From assembly GCA_949283445.1 (NCBI GenBank), contig CASDTD010000140.1:1-9137 (forward strand): a stretch of 9,137 nt of DNA. The letters run 5' to 3'. Shown in pieces: positions 6,023 through 9,137 of this stretch; positions within the stretch are counted from its first letter, which is position 1, and every line of letters begins with the position of its first letter. Origin of the DNA: an uncultured Coriobacteriia bacterium. Its GTDB lineage: Bacteria; Actinomycetota; Coriobacteriia; Coriobacteriales; QAMH01. The notes beneath the pieces were generated by a model that searched no databases, was not told the DNA's origin, and was given only the letters and a program-made list of their open reading frames with translations. The position numbers and the translations under genes were made by a program.

Positions 6023-7444
6023 ATGAGCAAGGCAAGCGAAGAACGGGGAGCCTGCTCGGTAACCGAGGCGCTCAACATTGCGCGGCGTGACCTGGAGAAA
6101 ATCAGGCTCACGGTCATCGGCGAAGTTTCCGAACTGAGCAGCAAGCGCGGTTACAAGGCCGTGTACTTCACCATCCGCGACGATGCGTGCGCTTTGCCCT
6201 GCCTCATCTGGAACGACAAGTACCGTGCCTGTGGCATCGAGCTTGCCGTGGGCATGCTCGTGGAGATTACGGGCAGGTTCTCATGCTACCCGGCGAAGGG
6301 GCGCATGCAGTTTTCCGTCGACTCCATCGTGCCGGCGGGGGAGGGCACGCTGCGTTTGCAGGTTGCCCAAATCGCGCGCAAGCTCGAGGCAGAGGGGCTT
6401 ATGGACCCGGGGCGCAAGCGCAAACTCAAGGCGCTCCCCCAGCGCATCGGCGTGGTCACCTCACCGCGTGGCAAGGCGATCCACGATGTCATCCAGACCC
6501 TGCGCAAGCGCTACCCGCTGGCGGAGCTTCTCGTGTACGGCGTGAAGGTCGAGGGTGTTGGGGCGGTCGAAGAGCTCCTCTCGGGTCTGCGCTGCGCTTG
6601 CGAAACGCAGCCGGCGCCAGATGTCATCTTGCTGGTGCGCGGCGGTGGCACCTATGAAGAGCTCATGCCCTTCAATGACGAGCGCTTGGCGCGTGCGGTC
6701 GCCGCGTGCCCCATACCGGTGGTCACGGGCATCGGGCACGGGCCAGACAATTCTCTGTGCGATCTGGTGGCCGATGTGCGCCAACCCACTCCCACGGGCG
6801 CGGCAGAGGCAGTCGCCCCGTCAATCGAGGAGCTTGCGGGAAAGCTCGGAAACGCCACGCGGGCTCTGAACAGCGCCTACGCTTCTTATATCGATGCGCA
6901 GCGTGCTGCGCTTGCCCGCTTGTCCGACCGGCAGGTGTGGCGTGACGCGCATTATCTTACCGGCATGGCCGCGCAGCAGCTTGACTACCTTGCCGCGCGT
7001 CTGCAACGTGCCATTCCCGATGCGGTCAGTTCCGACGTGCGTCAGGTGGAAGATTACGCGCAGCGGCTTTCACGGGCAGTGCCCTTGCTGCTTGCAGGGT
7101 ATGCCAGCCGTCTGGAAGCGGCGCATGGGCAGCTTGCGCGGGCGGGCGCTGCTACGGCACGCGACAAGGCCCAGAAGCTCGAGGCCCTGCGCCGGCAGCT
7201 CGCGTCTGCGGGGGGTTCCGTCCTGCGCGCTCATACGTCTTCCGTTGCGCTCGCCGCAGCCAAGCTCGATGCGCTCTCTCCGCTCAAGACCTTGAGCCGT
7301 GGCTACTCGATAAGCTACGGGGCAGACGGGCACACGGTCATTGACAGCGTCGCCGGTGTCGCGGCAGGCGACGACATTTCAGTTCAAGTTCAAGACGGCA
7401 TGTTGGCTTGCACGGTCAACGCCGTGGAAAGGCAGGGGCAATGA
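6023..7444 (+). CDS. xseA: Exodeoxyribonuclease VII large subunit
   Basis: This 473-aa protein (E. coli 456 aa) is the catalytic subunit of exonuclease VII, which degrades single-stranded DNA from both ends in repair. The ATG at 6023 follows a G-rich site (AGGGGCGGG). An N-terminal OB-fold domain (about 30-110, LTVIGEVSEL onward) binds ssDNA. The nuclease domain has VVTSPRGKAIHDV (144 on), LVRGGG (207-212) and FNDERLARAV. Next comes GIGHGPD (236-242), where the family normally reads GIGHExD, so position 240 is Gly instead of Glu (codon GGG at 6740-6742). The His and Asp flanking it are kept. VADVRQPTPTGAAEA follows as expected. A long Ala/Leu/Arg-rich coiled coil spans about 270-410 and the C-terminal signature LDALSPLKTLSRGYS is at 415-429. 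The stop overlaps xseB by 4 nt. Confidence 0.96.
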   Translation: MSKASEERGACSVTEALNIARRDLEKIRLTVIGEVSELSSKRGYKAVYFTIRDDACALPCLIWNDKYRACGIELAVGMLVEITGRFSCYPAKGRMQFSVDSIVPAGEGTLRLQVAQIARKLEAEGLMDPGRKRKLKALPQRIGVVTSPRGKAIHDVIQTLRKRYPLAELLVYGVKVEGVGAVEELLSGLRCACETQPAPDVILLVRGGGTYEELMPFNDERLARAVAACPIPVVTGIGHGPDNSLCDLVADVRQPTPTGAAEAVAPSIEELAGKLGNATRALNSAYASYIDAQRAALARLSDRQVWRDAHYLTGMAAQQLDYLAARLQRAIPDAVSSDVRQVEDYAQRLSRAVPLLLAGYASRLEAAHGQLARAGAATARDKAQKLEALRRQLASAGGSVLRAHTSSVALAAAKLDALSPLKTLSRGYSISYGADGHTVIDSVAGVAAGDDISVQVQDGMLACTVNAVERQGQ

Positions 7445-7698
7445 CAGAAGAAAACATGACGAAGCCTGCAGACATCGAGCAGCTCAGCTTCAAAGAGGGG
7501 CTGCAGGAGCTCGATTCCATCGTCAGGGCGCTCGAGGGCAACCAGCTCGAGCTGGAAGACAGCATCAAAAGCTACGAGCGTGGCGTGGCCCTGCTAGGTT
7601 CCTTGCAGAAGCGTCTTGACGAGGCTCAGCTGAAGGTCACCGCTCTCATGGGCGAGCTTAAAGCAGACGACGAGGATATCGAGACCAAGCTCAGCTAG
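7441..7698 (+). CDS. xseB: Exodeoxyribonuclease VII small subunit
   Basis: This 85-aa protein (E. coli 80 aa) binds the XseA coiled coil; several copies join each large subunit. The ATG at 7441 overlaps the xseA stop as ATGA, with AAAGGCAGGGG just upstream; a second Met at codon 6 is a less likely start. The conserved core is SFKEGLQELDSIV, then LEGNQLELEDSIKSYERGVAL and LQKRLDEAQLKV, two amphipathic helices. The acidic tail (DDEDIE) is typical. Overlap implies coupled translation with xseA. Confidence 0.95.
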   Translation: MTEENMTKPADIEQLSFKEGLQELDSIVRALEGNQLELEDSIKSYERGVALLGSLQKRLDEAQLKVTALMGELKADDEDIETKLS

Positions 7699-7722
7699 CA
7701 CACTCTCTCGTGCGGGGCTGCG

Positions 7723-7781
7723 GGTGCAGGCAACGGCGCTGCCGTGCCGTCTGAACCGGTTACGCGGGTGTTGCCTGTGCC
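7723..7781 (+). repeat. Long-range inverted repeat downstream of xseB
   Basis: GGTGCAGGCAAC (7723-7734) can pair with GTTGCCTGTGCC (7770-7781) over 12 bp with two G-U wobbles. The 35-nt interval can itself form a smaller GC hairpin and holds the palindrome AACCGGTT. There is no T run after it. It may stabilise the xseB 3' end or belong to a regulatory region before ackA. Confidence 0.5.
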
Positions 7782-7783
7782 GT

Positions 7784-7795
7784 TTGCGGTATCTG
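7784..7795 (+). promoter_or_regulatory. Possible ackA promoter
   Basis: TTGCGGTAT (7784-7792) is identical over 9 bp to the start of the tRNA-CAT promoter element, giving a -10-like TATCTG (7790-7795). The -35 region is poor. If real, the ackA leader would be about 78 nt and would contain the hairpin at 7822-7850. Confidence 0.35.
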
Positions 7796-7821
7796 TGTGT
7801 ACGCAGCTTCGCGTGCTGTGC

Positions 7822-7852
7822 AACAATGGTTCTCTAGCAAGACCGTTGTTTT
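7822..7852 (+). terminator. Terminator-like hairpin just before ackA
   Basis: AACAATGGT (7822-7830) pairs with ACCGTTGTT (7842-7850), 9 bp with one G-U, extended by two inner pairs past a bulged T, and closed by a loop around CTAGCA. The 3' arm merges into TTTT (7849-7852). It ends 27 bp before the ackA ATG. It could terminate the xseAB transcript or act as a leader attenuator for ackA. It is weaker and more AT-rich than the tRNA terminators. Confidence 0.5.
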
Positions 7853-7879
7853 ACGCACATCAGTTCGAGAGAAGGTTGC

Positions 7880-9088
7880 ATGTACGTCCTCGTGGTCAAT
7901 GCGGGAAGCTCTTCCCTCAAGTATCAGGTTATAGATTCCAAAACCGAGAAATCCATCACCAAGGGCCTGTGCGAGAAAGTCGGCTATGCCGATTCGTTCC
8001 ACAAGCTGTGGTATGACGAGGACAGCCATGTCATCGAGGCGCCGATGGAAAACCATCTGGCCGCCATGCAGGTCGTCATCGACACGCTCGTGAACGACCC
8101 CAATTCGGGCATCGACAGCTTGAGCGAGATTGGCGCTGTCGGGCACCGCATCGTCCATGGCGGCGAGAAGTTCTCGGAATCGGTTTTCGTCACCGACGAG
8201 GTCGTCGCGGACATCGAGCTGCTTTCCGAGCTTGCCCCGCTGCACAACCCGCCCGCCGTCGAGTGCATTCGCGCCTGCCGCGAGCTCATGCCGAACGTGC
8301 CGCACGTCTGTGTGTTCGACACGGCGTTCCATCAGACGCTGCCCCCGCGCGCCTACATGTACCCGCTGCCCTACGAGTTTTACGAGCGCTATCACATTCG
8401 CAAATACGGCGCGCACGGCACGTCGCATCGCTATATCGCACGCCGCACGGCAGAGCTTCTGGGCGAAAACGTCGAAGACCTCAAGATTATCACCTGCCAT
8501 CTGGGCAACGGATGCTCGCTCACGGCGGTCGACCACGGCATGTCGGTCGATACCTCCATGGGCTTCACGCCGCTGGGTGGCGTCATGATGGGCACGCGCT
8601 GCGGCGACATCGACCCGTCCATTGTCACGTACCTCATGGAGCAGGAAGGCTACACGCCACATGAGATAAACGAGGTCATGAACCGCGAGTCCGGTCTTGC
8701 CGGCATCAGCGGCCTTTCCAACGACCTGCGCGTCATCAAGGCGGCGACCATCGCGGGCCACAAGCGTGCGACGCTGGCCTATGACATGTACTCCAATTCG
8801 GTCAAGAAGATGATCGGTGCCTATATCGCCGAAATGGGCGGTGTCGACGCCATCGCGTTTGCCGGTGGCGTGGGCGAGCATTGCGAGCGCATGCGCCGTA
8901 TGATCTTGGGTGGCATGGAGCCGCTGGGCATTATCTTGGATTATCAGGCCAACAAAGTGGAAGGCGAAGAGCGCATCATCAGCGACGAGCGCTCCAAGGT
9001 GAAGCTGCTCGTGGTGCCGACCAACGAAGAGCTCATGATTGCGCGCGATACCGCACGCATCGCGCATGAGCACGGCGTGCCGGAATAG
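7880..9088 (+). CDS. ackA: Acetate kinase
   Basis: This 402-aa cytoplasmic enzyme interconverts acetyl phosphate + ADP and acetate + ATP, the energy-yielding last step of acetate fermentation. The length matches the family (E. coli 400 aa). The N-terminal signature LVVNAGSSSLKYQV begins at residue 4, the second signature is GHRIVHGGEKF, and the phosphate loop HLGNGCSL and FAGGVGEH follow. Catalytic residues known from the Methanosarcina enzyme are present at a one-residue offset: Arg90, Asp147 in FDTAFHQ, His179 in GAHGTSH, Arg240 in GTRCGD and Glu383 in PTNEE. The ATG at 7880 has GAGAGAAGG closely upstream (4-nt gap). The usual partner pta is not upstream here; any downstream partner lies outside the window. 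No terminator is seen in the 49 bp after the stop. Confidence 0.98.
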   Translation: MYVLVVNAGSSSLKYQVIDSKTEKSITKGLCEKVGYADSFHKLWYDEDSHVIEAPMENHLAAMQVVIDTLVNDPNSGIDSLSEIGAVGHRIVHGGEKFSESVFVTDEVVADIELLSELAPLHNPPAVECIRACRELMPNVPHVCVFDTAFHQTLPPRAYMYPLPYEFYERYHIRKYGAHGTSHRYIARRTAELLGENVEDLKIITCHLGNGCSLTAVDHGMSVDTSMGFTPLGGVMMGTRCGDIDPSIVTYLMEQEGYTPHEINEVMNRESGLAGISGLSNDLRVIKAATIAGHKRATLAYDMYSNSVKKMIGAYIAEMGGVDAIAFAGGVGEHCERMRRMILGGMEPLGIILDYQANKVEGEERIISDERSKVKLLVVPTNEELMIARDTARIAHEHGVPE

Positions 9089-9137
9089 GGGCGGTTTTCT
9101 GCGGAGTGGTTGGCTGGGCCTTGCTGTCGGCGCGATG

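Noticed and set aside
7760..9073. 437-codon open frame on the minus strand opposite ackA
   Set aside because: It is the antisense shadow of a complete, motif-perfect ackA in GC-rich DNA; its protein is low-complexity, His/Arg/Asp-rich and resembles no family.
9089..9137. Possible start of another gene at the right edge (ATG at 9135)
   Set aside because: Only the start codon would be in the window and no clear ribosome site precedes it, so nothing can be supported.

Overview
This window is an ordinary housekeeping stretch of a high-GC bacterial chromosome. The gene content fits an actinobacterium of the Coriobacteriia type: a dnaG-rpoD pair, a short RpoD with a lysine/alanine-rich linker, CCA-encoding tRNAs, and acetate kinase of fermentative metabolism. 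The lineage is an inference from gene content and protein style. I see no mobile element, CRISPR array, phage gene or other sign of transfer.

Layout. 1-1865: the 3' end of dnaG (primase) followed after 16 bp by rpoD (primary sigma factor), the tail of the classic macromolecular-synthesis operon. 1881-3068: a tRNA island of four genes in three transcription units on both strands. These are tRNA-CAT (+, probably the lysidine-type Ile2), tRNA-Gly(GCC) then tRNA-Cys(GCA) on the minus strand, and tRNA-Val(GAC) (+). Recognisable promoters and hairpin terminators flank most units. Within the island, 2057-2447 (about 390 bp) has no convincing gene, and the spacer between the two divergent promoters (2746-2881) holds nothing I can name.

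3259-7698: five closely packed plus-strand genes. terC and rnd overlap by 4 nt. A 62-bp gap leads to a membrane zinc metallopeptidase (YugP type), 9 bp separate it from xseA, and xseA and xseB overlap by 4 nt. They are a TerC-family membrane protein, RNase D, the peptidase, and both subunits of exonuclease VII. RNase D is a tRNA 3'-trimming enzyme and lies just past the tRNA island.

7699-7879: a 181-bp spacer with two inverted repeats ahead of ackA (7880-9088, acetate kinase), which makes ATP from acetyl phosphate. The last 49 bp (9089-9137) show no terminator and no identifiable gene.

Points most worth a second look are a glutamate-to-glycine change in the conserved GHE motif of XseA, a terminator-like hairpin between the two minus-strand tRNAs, the structured leader of ackA, and a recurring TGCGG element directly upstream of -10-like hexamers that lack a good -35. 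None of these amounts to a clear new biological system.
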